Below, one piece after another: positions 49,031 to 57,057 of a stretch of 64,000 bases of DNA. This DNA comes from an uncultured Clostridia bacterium (GTDB taxonomy: Bacteria; Bacillota; Clostridia; Lachnospirales; Lachnospiraceae): NCBI GenBank assembly GCA_937895705.1, contig CALBKM010000017.1:1-64000 (forward strand), given 5' to 3'. Under the pieces are notes generated by a model. It had not been told where the DNA came from. It did not search any database and saw only the letters and a list, made by a program, of their open reading frames with translations. The stretch's first letter is position 1. Each line of letters begins with the position of its first letter. A program made the translations under genes and the position numbers.

Positions 49031-51094
49031 ATGAAAAGGAAAGAGGTAGAGAAATTCTTGCCGCTTCCGGTAGAGAAGTCGAAGGACAAAAAACGGTTTG
49101 TGGCAGCGGTCGCAGTAGAGATATTTAAAGGTGAAAAACATTTGATTCTGGACATCTACAGGAACTTGAAGAAAGAATTAAAGACACCACTGGTTAGAAT
49201 ATGTCTCACGGACAAAGACTTTGGAAATTATTATCATGATGAGCAGAGGTGGAACCGGAATAAAATCGGTAATGTGCTGGTAAGAGATACACGTTTCATC
49301 CAGGAGGCAACAGTATCCATCAAGCCGGAGGATGAGGAATTGGTGCAGGCATTCACATCGGTACACGGATACCAGAATGACACATGGATGGACAGAATCC
49401 GGCATCAGGAAGACCACATCAACAGTGAGAAGTATATTAAGCGCGACAGAACAAGATATGCAAACAAGCAGAAGAAACTCGAAGAGAGAATTGCCAATAT
49501 GCCGGAGATTCCGGAGGCTTTCTATGACTGGTGCGAATCTGACCTGCTGAAAGGCTGCAAATACATATTCTACAAGAGAAAAGGCAGATTTGCAGAGTTT
49601 CATTGCGGATGCTGCGGAGCGACATACAGATATGCAACAGAGCCGATGGATACTTTCGAGGGCCAGTTTGAGCATATTGTGACGGTGCCGAGAGCAGGGA
49701 TGCGGGGAAGGTGCGAGAAATGTGATGAGCAGGGCATGTACAAACAGCTCGGCAGAAGCGAAGAAATCACAGACAAGAGAAGATGTTATATGGTACAGCC
49801 GTACGGAGACAAAGGCGGCGCGGTGGTTCGGTATTTTGAAATATACAAAACCTCCAGAGCAGGAAGCGAGCCATATTTCAAGGATGTGGAGATAAATCGG
49901 AGCTTTTTTATCCCTGGAGAAGATAAAATTCAGAAGGATTATCAGGTATACAGCTCCTGGGACGGAGTAAATCTGTGGTTACCGAACAATATTCCGGGAA
50001 TGGCCTCCATCACAGTCAGAGCCGGAAGACTTTACGAAGGGAATCTCGGAGAATTAGCTGGAACAGAACTGGAGCACACCGGTATCGAAGAATTTGTAAA
50101 AGAATATGACTGTTTTGAAGTTGAGCGCTACATGGAGAATTACAGAAGGATGCCGGCTCTTGAGATGATTGTAAAAATGAAGCTGACATATTTAGCGAAT
50201 AGGTTGGTGGAAAACGACGCTACAACATGGGATTCGGTAAATGTGCAAGGGCAGAATGCAGCGGAAGTGTTGATGATTGATAAAAAGAAAATCAAGAAAC
50301 TGGTCAAGGAAAAAGGCCTGCAGTATTATCATGATTTGCTCAGAATGGAGAAAACAATGGGAATAGACCTATCGGAGGAAATCGAGGACAAGCTGCAGTT
50401 GCTTGCAATCAATATCACTAATTTGGAGCAGATGCTCGGATACATGAGTGCAAAGCAGATTATCAATAGAGTCATACGATACAGCGGAGTCGCGGAGTTG
50501 TCAGATGACCTCTGTGGCAGAGCAATGGGCCATATTCATCAGATTGCGCAGACCTATGCCGACTACATCTCAATGAGAGTATCACTCGGATACGACATGA
50601 GTAATCTCATCATTCAGTATCCGAGGAATTTGCAGGAGGAACACCACAAGATGGTCGTGGAAACAAATGCAAACGAGGCTGAGAACAAAGTCAAGATGGT
50701 AAATGAAAAATACAAGGCCATTGAGGAACGTTTCGAAGACCTCTATGAGAGATATCAGTACGAAGATGCGGAATTTGTGATTCGTCCGGCGAAGAACGCA
50801 GGAGAGATTGTGGAGGAAGGCAGGACATTGCACCACTGCGTTGGAGGAGACATGTACCTCAATAATCATGCAAGGGGCTTCTCGACAATACTTTTCCTCA
50901 GACCAACAGCCGAGAGGAGAGTGCCTTTTGTGACTGTGGAAATCAGAGGGTTTGCGATAAAACAGTGGTATGGAGCATACGACAAGAAGCCGATGCAGAA
51001 GAAAATAGACAGATGGCTCAATAGATATTTGAAGGCCCTGAAAAACGGAATGTTAAGGCAGGGAGCAGCAGAAAGAATCACGGAAATTGCATAG
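49031..51094 (+). CDS. PcfJ-like protein
   Basis: A 687-residue cytosolic protein. The C-terminal part contains the PcfJ signature (AGEIVEEGRTLHHCVGGDMY near residue 595, then FLRP and VTVEIRGFAIKQWYG). A Cys cluster near residue 195 (CGCCGATY ... CEKCDEQG) suggests a zinc-binding module. PcfJ was named on a conjugative enterococcal plasmid, and homologues are common in Firmicutes prophages, where the role is unknown. GGAGGTGA upstream. Confidence 0.8.
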   Translation: MKRKEVEKFLPLPVEKSKDKKRFVAAVAVEIFKGEKHLILDIYRNLKKELKTPLVRICLTDKDFGNYYHDEQRWNRNKIGNVLVRDTRFIQEATVSIKPEDEELVQAFTSVHGYQNDTWMDRIRHQEDHINSEKYIKRDRTRYANKQKKLEERIANMPEIPEAFYDWCESDLLKGCKYIFYKRKGRFAEFHCGCCGATYRYATEPMDTFEGQFEHIVTVPRAGMRGRCEKCDEQGMYKQLGRSEEITDKRRCYMVQPYGDKGGAVVRYFEIYKTSRAGSEPYFKDVEINRSFFIPGEDKIQKDYQVYSSWDGVNLWLPNNIPGMASITVRAGRLYEGNLGELAGTELEHTGIEEFVKEYDCFEVERYMENYRRMPALEMIVKMKLTYLANRLVENDATTWDSVNVQGQNAAEVLMIDKKKIKKLVKEKGLQYYHDLLRMEKTMGIDLSEEIEDKLQLLAINITNLEQMLGYMSAKQIINRVIRYSGVAELSDDLCGRAMGHIHQIAQTYADYISMRVSLGYDMSNLIIQYPRNLQEEHHKMVVETNANEAENKVKMVNEKYKAIEERFEDLYERYQYEDAEFVIRPAKNAGEIVEEGRTLHHCVGGDMYLNNHARGFSTILFLRPTAERRVPFVTVEIRGFAIKQWYGAYDKKPMQKKIDRWLNRYLKALKNGMLRQGAAERITEIA

Positions 51095-51104
51095 GAGGTG
51101 AACC

Positions 51105-52430
51105 ATGGAAGAATTAAAGGCGATAGGAACATATCAGGAATTTAAAAAGGCGATGGATACAGAGTTGTACAATCAGGCAGATGGATTTGTAAGAACCGGA
51201 TATCTCTTGAAAGTTGCAAGAGATACGGATATTCTCAGGGAGTCCGGATATGCAACCGTGGCAGAATTTGCTCATGCAGAATACGGGCTGACAAAAGATG
51301 TGGTATCCCGATATATCGCAATTAATGACAGATACTCCGAGGGAGGATATTCGGAACGATTACAGGCCAAGTATCAGGGATACGGCGTGGCCAAGTTGCA
51401 GGATATGTTGACATTACCGGATGCTATTATCGAGATACTGTCTCCGGAGGTAACCAGAAAAGAAATCCAAGAGGTAAAACGAGAATACAAGGAGGAAGAG
51501 GCAAACCCGATGGAAAGTCTCATGGAAGCTCCGGTATCGGAACAAGAGAACATGACGACGCTGCAGCAGGCAATGCATCAGTATCTGTATGATAACAGAG
51601 CCGAGTTTACAAAGGGATTTGACATGGCAATGAGAGCGGAAATCGATAAGGAAGATGCTGTGAATGGTATTCTTGATTCTTTTGCACCGTCAGGAGTAGG
51701 AATCAAGAATGTGAGGATTCAGGGAATCGGAAGAGTGATGGTATCATTCCGAGGCAAGGATTCCGAGGTGGAAGTGCTTGCGGTCAGAACACAGGAAAGG
51801 ACAAGCTATGCGTGGGATAAGCTCATCAGCGAGCTAAGAGACGTTTTTGCAATGGCAGCGGGCGAATCTGGTGCAGCGGCATGGGAAAGAATTTATGGAG
51901 AACCGTATGAAACCGAAAAAGAGGAAATTGCACCGGTGCAACCGGCAGCGGAGCCTCCGAAGCAGAAAAAGCAGAGTATGGTGACGAATGCACCGAAGAA
52001 ATCGGAATATGTTGCTCCGGAAATCGTGCCGGCGGAACCAGAGCCGGAAAGAATCCCTCCGGAGGACGTGGAAATCGTTGAAAATACTAAATGCGAGACG
52101 GATTTTGAGGAAAACGAAACGGTTTTAGCCGAAAACGAGACGAAAACCGTGGAAAACGACACAGAAAAAGTACCGGAAGCCGCAGAAATGCAGAATGCGG
52201 AGCGGAATCCGGGACGGTTGACGGAATCCGATGATTTAGGGAACTGGGGAGTGAAGGGATTACCGTGGAAAGAACTGTATGTAGGGCAGACCATTACCAG
52301 AGAGATTAGCGATAAGCTTTATGCGTGTCTGCACAAGCTGATGCGGTATGAGGAGACCGGACTGAGTCCGGATGAAGTAGAAGAATTACAGGAGGAAAGG
52401 CAAAATGAGGAAAAAGAAGAAAGATTATAA
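51105..52430 (+). CDS. Phage protein with N-terminal HTH-like region and acidic linker
   Basis: A 441-residue protein. Residues about 1-125 are helical (GYLLKVARDTDILRESGYATVAEFAHAEYGLTKDVVSRYIAINDRYSEGG) and look like an HTH region of phage replication or partition proteins. About 260-375 is a low-complexity Glu/Pro/Asn segment (ENETVLAENETKTVENDT). The last 45 residues (DKLYACLHKLMRYEETGLSPDEVEEL) match a short C-terminal module common in phage proteins. Copy 2 of the 14-bp palindrome is in this gene. A ParB-like role is conceivable but not shown. Confidence 0.6.
   Translation: MEELKAIGTYQEFKKAMDTELYNQADGFVRTGYLLKVARDTDILRESGYATVAEFAHAEYGLTKDVVSRYIAINDRYSEGGYSERLQAKYQGYGVAKLQDMLTLPDAIIEILSPEVTRKEIQEVKREYKEEEANPMESLMEAPVSEQENMTTLQQAMHQYLYDNRAEFTKGFDMAMRAEIDKEDAVNGILDSFAPSGVGIKNVRIQGIGRVMVSFRGKDSEVEVLAVRTQERTSYAWDKLISELRDVFAMAAGESGAAAWERIYGEPYETEKEEIAPVQPAAEPPKQKKQSMVTNAPKKSEYVAPEIVPAEPEPERIPPEDVEIVENTKCETDFEENETVLAENETKTVENDTEKVPEAAEMQNAERNPGRLTESDDLGNWGVKGLPWKELYVGQTITREISDKLYACLHKLMRYEETGLSPDEVEELQEERQNEEKEERL
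51928..51941. repeat. 14-bp palindrome, copy 2 of 3
   Basis: TTGCACCGGTGCAA, here encoding Ile-Ala-Pro-Val-Gln, in a frame different from copy 1. Confidence 0.8.
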
Positions 52431-52551
52431 TTACGGTGGGGCAATAGGCTGTTTGATTTACATTATTTTGGTTGTGGCGTGTATAGCGATACCTATTGCG
52501 ATAGCGAACTCTGATTTGCCGTTTTGGATAAAGTGGTGGTTGTTGAAGTAA
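52405..52551 (+). CDS. Small single-helix membrane protein
   Basis: A 48-residue frame (MRKKKKDYNYGG start) with one clear membrane helix (CLIYIILVVACIAIPIAI) and a Trp-rich end. AGGAGGAAAGG lies upstream inside the preceding gene, which it overlaps by 26 bp. Confidence 0.6.
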   Translation: MRKKKKDYNYGGAIGCLIYIILVVACIAIPIAIANSDLPFWIKWWLLK

Positions 52552-52566
52552 AGGAGGAAAGATAAT

Positions 52567-52911
52567 ATGCAGAGATTTGGAATCGGTGAAATGGAAATGA
52601 AGATGGCAAAGTTACTCTGGGACCGTGAGGGTATCGGTTCCGGCGCGGTAGTGAAGCTGTGTGCGGAGGAGTTTGGATGGAAGAAGTCCACTACATACAC
52701 GATGCTTCGCCGGTTGACGGAGCACGGATTATTCCAGAACGTGAACAGTATCGTAACTTCGGTCATGAGTGAGGAGGGGTACAAGGCGAAGGTGGCCAAA
52801 GATATGATTGACGATAAGTTCGGCGGATCCATCGCCGAGATGGCAACGGTGGTCGCAAAGTGCTACGGGATATCGAAGGAAGAGAAGGAGAAGCTGAAAA
52901 AGGTACTGTAA
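52567..52911 (+). CDS. BlaI/MecI/CopY-family winged-helix regulator
   Basis: A 114-residue regulator. The fold pattern is clear: IGEMEMKMAKLLWDREGIGSGAVVKLCAEEFGWKKSTTYTMLRRLTEHGLF, then a C-terminal dimer helix region (MIDDKFGGSIAEMATVVAK). Such repressors usually control a beta-lactamase or copper genes and are cut by a BlaR-type sensor; no BlaR1 gene is seen nearby. In a phage early operon it may control phage or host genes. Ribosome binding site AAAGGAGGAA. Confidence 0.85.
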   Translation: MQRFGIGEMEMKMAKLLWDREGIGSGAVVKLCAEEFGWKKSTTYTMLRRLTEHGLFQNVNSIVTSVMSEEGYKAKVAKDMIDDKFGGSIAEMATVVAKCYGISKEEKEKLKKVL

Positions 52912-52958
52912 GCCAGCAAGTTACAGGCAAATTGCCGGCAAGTTAGAAAGGAGTAGGG

Positions 52959-53141
52959 ATGGTTGTTGAGATAAAATTCAAGAATCATGAATTTAAGAAA
53001 TACACAAAGGCGGTTTATGTTGGCATCCTTGGAAGTCAGAAAGACAAGCTATACATCCAAACACGGAACAGAGGATGTGCTACGGAAACATTCATACCGT
53101 TATCAGATATTGATTGTTATAACGTGAGGGAACCTTATTAG
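52959..53141 (+). CDS. Small phage protein, unknown
   Basis: A 60-residue beta-rich protein (VVEIKFKNHEFKKYTKAVYVG, ending FIPLSDIDCYNVREPY) with AAAGGAGTAGGG upstream. Two GCAAGTTA direct repeats (about 52916 and 52938) precede it. Role unknown. Confidence 0.55.
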   Translation: MVVEIKFKNHEFKKYTKAVYVGILGSQKDKLYIQTRNRGCATETFIPLSDIDCYNVREPY

Positions 53142-53153
53142 AAAGGAGGAACC

Positions 53154-53849
53154 ATGAAACCAATTCTGTTTAACACTGAAATGGTAAGAGCAATACTGGA
53201 CGGCAGAAAGACGGTGACAAGGCGGTGCGTGAAATACAAGTACAGCAATACAGAAATGCAAATGCGAACAGACAAGTATGGTACAAGCCTGATTGAGATT
53301 CAAAAGGATGTTGAAGGAGAAACATTTGGAAAGAATGAGGATGGGACCACTTGGCGGAGGTTACTTGCGTATATTGAAAAAGTGCCGCCTTTTAAGGTCA
53401 ATGACATACTGTACGTGAGGGAGACGTGGTGCAGTGCGTATGACGGAGAAAAGTATTTTTATCTAGCTGACAAGGTAAATGTGAGAGAGAAATATTGGTT
53501 ACTGGATTACAATAATGTGAAGTGGCGTCCGTCTATCCATATGCCAAAAAAGGCAGCCAGAATATTCCTCAGAGTTACCGGTGTACGTGCGGAGCAGTTA
53601 CGGAATATCACCATCGAGGAAATCCGCAAAGAAGGACTGTCATCCATGGCGGTTCATGCCGGAGATAAGGAGATAGCTTACAGGGAGTGGCAGATACTTT
53701 GGGATTCCACTATCAATAAGGGTGACCTCGACAAGTATGGCTGGGATGCTAACCCTTATGTATGGGTAATAGAGTTTGAGGTAATAGACAAGGCAGAGGC
53801 AATGGCAGCGGGGATGGTTGTGCTGAATCAGAGGGAGGAGCAAACGTGA
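53154..53849 (+). CDS. ASCH-like phage protein
   Basis: A 231-residue protein of the type often annotated in phages as ASCH-domain: MKPILFNTEMVRAILDGRKTVTRR at the start, VNDILYVRETWC, WRPSIHMPKKAARIFLRVTGVRAEQLRNITIEEIRKEG, and PYVWVIEFEVI at the end. ASCH domains resemble PUA domains and bind RNA; some act as N4-acetylcytidine hydrolases. Its role in phages is not known. AAAGGAGG upstream. Confidence 0.78.
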   Translation: MKPILFNTEMVRAILDGRKTVTRRCVKYKYSNTEMQMRTDKYGTSLIEIQKDVEGETFGKNEDGTTWRRLLAYIEKVPPFKVNDILYVRETWCSAYDGEKYFYLADKVNVREKYWLLDYNNVKWRPSIHMPKKAARIFLRVTGVRAEQLRNITIEEIRKEGLSSMAVHAGDKEIAYREWQILWDSTINKGDLDKYGWDANPYVWVIEFEVIDKAEAMAAGMVVLNQREEQT

Positions 53850-54016
53850 AAGCTGCATTGATAATCGATATGCCAGAGAACTGTGAAGTGTGTCCATTGG
53901 AGCAGGCATTGAATTGTAGAGCGACCGCTTCGGTCGCAGAGCTGGAGAGGATGAAAGAGCAAAAGCCTCTCCGGTGTCCGCTGAAAGCGATTCCGGAGAA
54001 AGGTGGTGCAGGATGA
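53846..54016 (+). CDS. Small four-Cys phage protein
   Basis: A 56-residue protein starting with GTG, overlapping the ASCH-like gene by 4 bp, with GGGAGGAG upstream. Cys residues in CEVCPLEQALNC and LRCP suggest zinc binding. A GCGACCG/CGGTCGC hairpin lies in its coding region at about 53920. Common type in phage early operons; function unknown. Confidence 0.6.
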   Translation: MKAALIIDMPENCEVCPLEQALNCRATASVAELERMKEQKPLRCPLKAIPEKGGAG

Positions 54017-54315
54017 CAGATAAAGAAGTTGCAATGACATTGTCCTTGTTAAAAGGTGCTATGTGTGGTGTGCGTGAAAAAGGCGAGAATATTGACAGTA
54101 TTCGTATGGGCAGAAGTTTATACGATGCGATTGTTGCCTATAACATCGGTTTAGTATTGCATTATCGGAAAAGTTGCGGAGCATTGCGGACTATTTACGG
54201 AGTTCAGGTAAAGGTTGATTATGATAATCCGTGGGTATTAAAGGTTCTTACTGCGGTAGAAGTGCCAGTGATGAGAGAAAGCGAGGTAAGCGGAAATGAG
54301 TATGACGGAGAGTGA
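54013..54315 (+). CDS. Phage protein, unknown
   Basis: A 100-residue protein from ATG at 54013, overlapping the preceding stop (ATGA) and following AAAGGTGGTG. Starts MTDKEVAMTLSLLKGAMCGV. No family recognised. Confidence 0.55.
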   Translation: MTDKEVAMTLSLLKGAMCGVREKGENIDSIRMGRSLYDAIVAYNIGLVLHYRKSCGALRTIYGVQVKVDYDNPWVLKVLTAVEVPVMRESEVSGNEYDGE

Positions 54316-54742
54316 AGCGATTGAAGAAATTGTAAATAGCGGAATAAAATTGGTCGCCGGCGATTATGTAGATGTCGAAGCATTGAAGGTTGCAGTAAAG
54401 GCACTCGAAGAAGTTCAACAGTACAGAACGATAATCGGACTTACACCGGAAGAGCTGAAGTTGCTTGAAAAGGACGAGATTCAAACGATTGGTGAGGTAC
54501 TAAAGACATTCAGTGAATGGTACAAGTACAGAGCAATCGGCACTGTTTCCGAGTTCCGAGAGTTGAAGGAAAAGGCAACGGAAAAGAAGCCGAGCGAAAT
54601 TGACGAAAGAGCAGAAGAAAGTTTTTATTACCTTGCTTTCCTTTGTCCGACTTGCGGAAATGCTGTAATAGGTCAACCATATAGACCGAATAATTGTAAG
54701 CATTGCGGACAAAAACTTGATTGGAGCGAAGGAAAGGAGTGA
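54296..54742 (+). CDS. Phage protein with C-terminal zinc ribbon
   Basis: A 148-residue protein. Helical N-terminal two thirds with LTPEELKLLEKDEIQTIGE; the C terminus has CPTCGNAVIGQPYRPNNCKHCGQKLDW, a clear zinc ribbon common at the ends of phage early proteins. The start overlaps the gene before by 20 bp. Confidence 0.65.
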   Translation: MSMTESEAIEEIVNSGIKLVAGDYVDVEALKVAVKALEEVQQYRTIIGLTPEELKLLEKDEIQTIGEVLKTFSEWYKYRAIGTVSEFRELKEKATEKKPSEIDERAEESFYYLAFLCPTCGNAVIGQPYRPNNCKHCGQKLDWSEGKE

Positions 54743-54746
54743 TGGA

Positions 54747-55010
54747 ATGGCAAACACATCGGATATTTTAAAAGGTTTGGTTCCTAAGTGTACCAAAATG
54801 GTAGATGGGCGGCTAAAGGGTGGTTTTGTAAATTGGGAAAGTGCAGAGGGGCAAGCAGTAAACAAGGCTTTGCTTGCACTTGCACTTGTGGATGAATTAG
54901 AAGAACTTGGGTTCTGCCATAACTACCAAAATGAAAGAAGTGATTTGGTAGAGTGGATAGATTCTGTAAATCAGATTATTAAAGACATACATAGGATGAA
55001 GGGAGAGTGA
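54747..55010 (+). CDS. Phage protein, unknown
   Basis: An 87-residue helical protein (MANTSDILKGLVPKCTKMVD start). The start at 54747 uses AAAGGAGTGATGGA; a longer frame from 54717 lies inside the preceding gene. Unrecognised. Confidence 0.5.
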   Translation: MANTSDILKGLVPKCTKMVDGRLKGGFVNWESAEGQAVNKALLALALVDELEELGFCHNYQNERSDLVEWIDSVNQIIKDIHRMKGE

Positions 55011-55014
55011 TACC

Positions 55015-55269
55015 ATGGCAGATTTAAAACCGTGTCCGTTCTGCGCAAGCATCGGACAGTACAGCACTTCAAAGGAAAACGCAGTAAGAGCATGGAACAC
55101 CCGGAAGCCGATAGAAGCGGTGGTTGCGGAATTGGAAAAGCAAGTGGAACAGTACGACAGAAGGGCAGAGGAACATAAGGACTACGAAGATTATCATGCG
55201 AGGTATTGGGCGAAGAAATGTAGTTATGAACACGCAATCGAGATTGTCCGAGGAAAGGAGCAACCATGA
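55015..55269 (+). CDS. Lar-like restriction alleviation protein, internally shortened
   Basis: An 84-residue protein with the Lar opening LKPCPFC and the closing NAVRAWNTR, but the usual second Cys pair between them is missing; only 16 residues separate CPFC from AVRAW. A C-terminal helix (VVAELEKQVEQYDRRAEEHKDYED) is added. Lar proteins protect incoming phage DNA by moderating host restriction. The shortened ribbon probably cannot bind zinc in the normal way. Confidence 0.6.
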   Translation: MADLKPCPFCASIGQYSTSKENAVRAWNTRKPIEAVVAELEKQVEQYDRRAEEHKDYEDYHARYWAKKCSYEHAIEIVRGKEQP

Positions 55270-55772
55270 AAGAAGCGTTTGAGTTGATACGGAAGAAAGA
55301 TGTTTTGGATATTATCCATTCTCATAGTTGTAATACAGCAAGGATAGAAGAAGGTGTTTTGAATCTTCCGGTGATTAGTGTTTTTGCAAGAAATGACAAA
55401 ATCAAAGAAAGAATAAACGATGTGATTCAACGAATTTCGTGTGGTGCTGAAAAGTTCGATTATGACAGAGGTTCCGTTGATGCATACAGAAATACGCTTT
55501 CCATCGTTTCCGAAGTCGAAGCGGAATACGGCAATGGATGGATCCCGGTCGAAAAAGAACTTCCGCCTGCACCGGAAGAAAATCCGCTTTTTGATGGGAA
55601 GCCAGTCGAGATGTACCTTATTTCACTGAAAGGTACGAAATACCCGTGGAGAGCATTTTGGACCGGAAAGAACTTCACGGACGGATGGAGCATAGTGCAT
55701 CCCGAAGCGTGGATGCCATTACCGGAACCGTACAAGCCGGTGAGAGGAGAATTAAATGCCCAAGAAAAGTAA
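55266..55772 (+). CDS. DUF551-domain phage protein
   Basis: A 168-residue protein. The C-terminal 70 residues are a DUF551 module (NGWIPVEKELPPAPEENPLFDGKPVEMYLISL ... GWSIVHPEAWMPLPEPYK). The N-terminal part is helical. DUF551 is frequent in phage early operons with Lar-like proteins; function unknown. It overlaps both neighbours. Confidence 0.75.
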   Translation: MKEAFELIRKKDVLDIIHSHSCNTARIEEGVLNLPVISVFARNDKIKERINDVIQRISCGAEKFDYDRGSVDAYRNTLSIVSEVEAEYGNGWIPVEKELPPAPEENPLFDGKPVEMYLISLKGTKYPWRAFWTGKNFTDGWSIVHPEAWMPLPEPYKPVRGELNAQEK

Positions 55773-56106
55773 ACAAGCCCGTGCCCGTGAGTTCAGTCCG
55801 AAGATCCGCCAGGAGATATACTACCGGGATAATGCATCCTGTATCTTCTGCCGGATAGGGTACCATATGGAAGGAGCCACATGGTTGGCCAAAGATATCA
55901 AGAGCATCATGCACTACATACCGAGAGCCAAGGGCGGTCTTGGAATCCCGCAGAACGGAGCGGTCGGGTGCCAGCATCATCATGAGATGATGGATAACGG
56001 GAATCACGGCCGGAGACAGGAGATGTTAGGTATCTTCCGGGAGTACTTAAAGGAGCAATACCCGGACTGGAACGAAGAGGAGCTGGTATACAGCAAATGG
56101 AAATAG
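55756..56106 (+). CDS. HNH endonuclease-like protein
   Basis: A 116-residue basic protein. The core YYRDNASCIFC ... MHYIPRAKGGLGIPQNGAVGCQHHHEMMDN has the CxxC half, the H of the HNH motif (IMHYIPRAKGG), the Asn (QNGAVGC) and the final HHxMMD. Small HNH nucleases near terminase genes support DNA packaging; this one lies about 3 kb upstream of terminase. Confidence 0.75.
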   Translation: MPKKSKQARAREFSPKIRQEIYYRDNASCIFCRIGYHMEGATWLAKDIKSIMHYIPRAKGGLGIPQNGAVGCQHHHEMMDNGNHGRRQEMLGIFREYLKEQYPDWNEEELVYSKWK

Positions 56107-56204
56107 CACCCCGGCGTGTGCATATCACAAACGCCTTATTTGATACTGCCGACTTATTCAAATCGTAACCCTGCGGCGTCACCCGCAGGGGGAAGGGAGA
56201 AAGC
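56107..56204. other. Short gap with a strong hairpin
   Basis: CCCTGCGG (56169-56176) pairs with CCGCAGGG (56183-56190), and a purine-rich ribosome binding site (GGAAGGGAG) follows. There is no U-run, so it is not a classical terminator; it may shape translation of the next small gene. Confidence 0.45.
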
Positions 56205-56333
56205 GTGAGGAAAGAGAAATGTGGTCATGAGTTTATCATTGTCCGGCGGGTAACGCTGGGAAACAAAAAGGTGTTGTTCAAACGGTGCGTAAAATGTGGA
56301 CAGAAGAGAAAGGAGAAGAAGTATGCTGAGTGA
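56205..56333 (+). CDS. Small zinc-ribbon-like protein
   Basis: A 42-residue basic protein starting with GTG. It has CGHEF and RCVKCGQKRKEKK, a Cys-His/Cys-Cys ribbon like those in phage regulators. The stop overlaps the next start by 11 bp. Confidence 0.5.
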   Translation: MRKEKCGHEFIIVRRVTLGNKKVLFKRCVKCGQKRKEKKYAE

Positions 56334-56615
56334 TAAAATCAAGGAATGGGAACAGGAGATGCCGGTGGGGATTCATAAAGAGACCGGAAAGAAACCATTA
56401 CGGAGGCCATCGAGGAGAACTTTGGAGAGCAGGCAGAGCATCCGATCCCGGAAGTGGCAGCAATCATGAGGGCAGCGGCAGAGCCGATTGTGGAGTATAA
56501 GGTGGACAGTGTAACAATAAAGGCAGGAAGAATCAAATGCAAGTTGGCTATGACTTCGAAGGGTGCAGTAAAGATGGAGCGGACGATTACCAACAATGAT
56601 TCTGTGGAAGTGTAA
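56323..56615 (+). pseudogene. Frameshifted early phage gene
   Basis: From ATG at 56323 (MLSDKIKEWEQEMPVGIHKE) the frame continues to about 56392, then runs into an unnatural basic stretch and stops at about 56469. The sequence that fits a protein (ETITEAIEENFGEQAEHPIPE ... MTSKGAVKMERTITNNDSVEV) is in the -1 frame from about 56390 to 56615. A lost or gained base in the GGAAAGAAACC stretch at 56386-56396 would explain it. A sequencing error or programmed slippage cannot be excluded. Confidence 0.6.
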
Positions 56616-56637
56616 AAAGAAAATTGTACATTGATAG

Positions 56638-56666
56638 TTGAATATTGACGGTTTAAGTGGTATAAT
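56638..56666 (+). promoter_or_regulatory. Promoter ahead of a single small gene
   Basis: TTGAAT (56638-56643), 17-bp spacer, TATAAT (56661-56666). With the terminator at 56997 it frames the 95-residue gene as its own transcription unit. Confidence 0.7.
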
Positions 56667-56702
56667 GCTTTCATAACACCACGAAAGAGAGGAGACTTGG
56701 TT

Positions 56703-56990
56703 ATGAAAGTTTATATTTCACAAGTAGTAGAATTTGAGAATAGCAATTTTCCGTACACATGGAGAAAAGAATACGAGACAAACGTGATTCCGCACAAAGG
56801 AGATTTTATTGAAGATTCGATATGGAAAAATCCGGGGGCATATGAAGTAACGGAAGTTACAATAAACTATTCAGAAGACTTCTGTTATGTTTATGTAGAA
56901 AAATATGCACATAAGGTTCCTGAAAGCAGAAAAGCGGATTATGCGAAAATTGCAGAATCGCATGGATGGGATGCCTTGTGGAAAAAGTAA
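56703..56990 (+). CDS. Independent small phage gene, unknown
   Basis: A 95-residue protein starting MKVYISQVVEFENSNFPYTW at 56703 with GAGAGGAGA upstream. Beta-rich first half (VIPHKGDFIEDSIWKNPGAYEVTEVTINYSEDFCYVYVE) and a helical end. It has its own promoter and terminator, so it can be expressed apart from the early operon, as a cargo gene would be. No family recognised. Confidence 0.65.
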   Translation: MKVYISQVVEFENSNFPYTWRKEYETNVIPHKGDFIEDSIWKNPGAYEVTEVTINYSEDFCYVYVEKYAHKVPESRKADYAKIAESHGWDALWKK

Positions 56991-56996
56991 TATTTT

Positions 56997-57033
56997 ATAC
57001 CAACCGTCGATATTTGATGGTTGGTATTTTTTG
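56997..57033 (+). terminator. Terminator after the independent small gene
   Basis: ATACCAACC pairs with GGTTGGTAT, followed by TTTTTTG. Confidence 0.88.
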
Positions 57034-57057
57034 TGTGAGAACTGAGGAGGGAACAGC

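Noticed and set aside
53920..53937. GCGACCG/CGGTCGC hairpin as a terminator
   Set aside because: It lies inside a coding frame and has no U-run.
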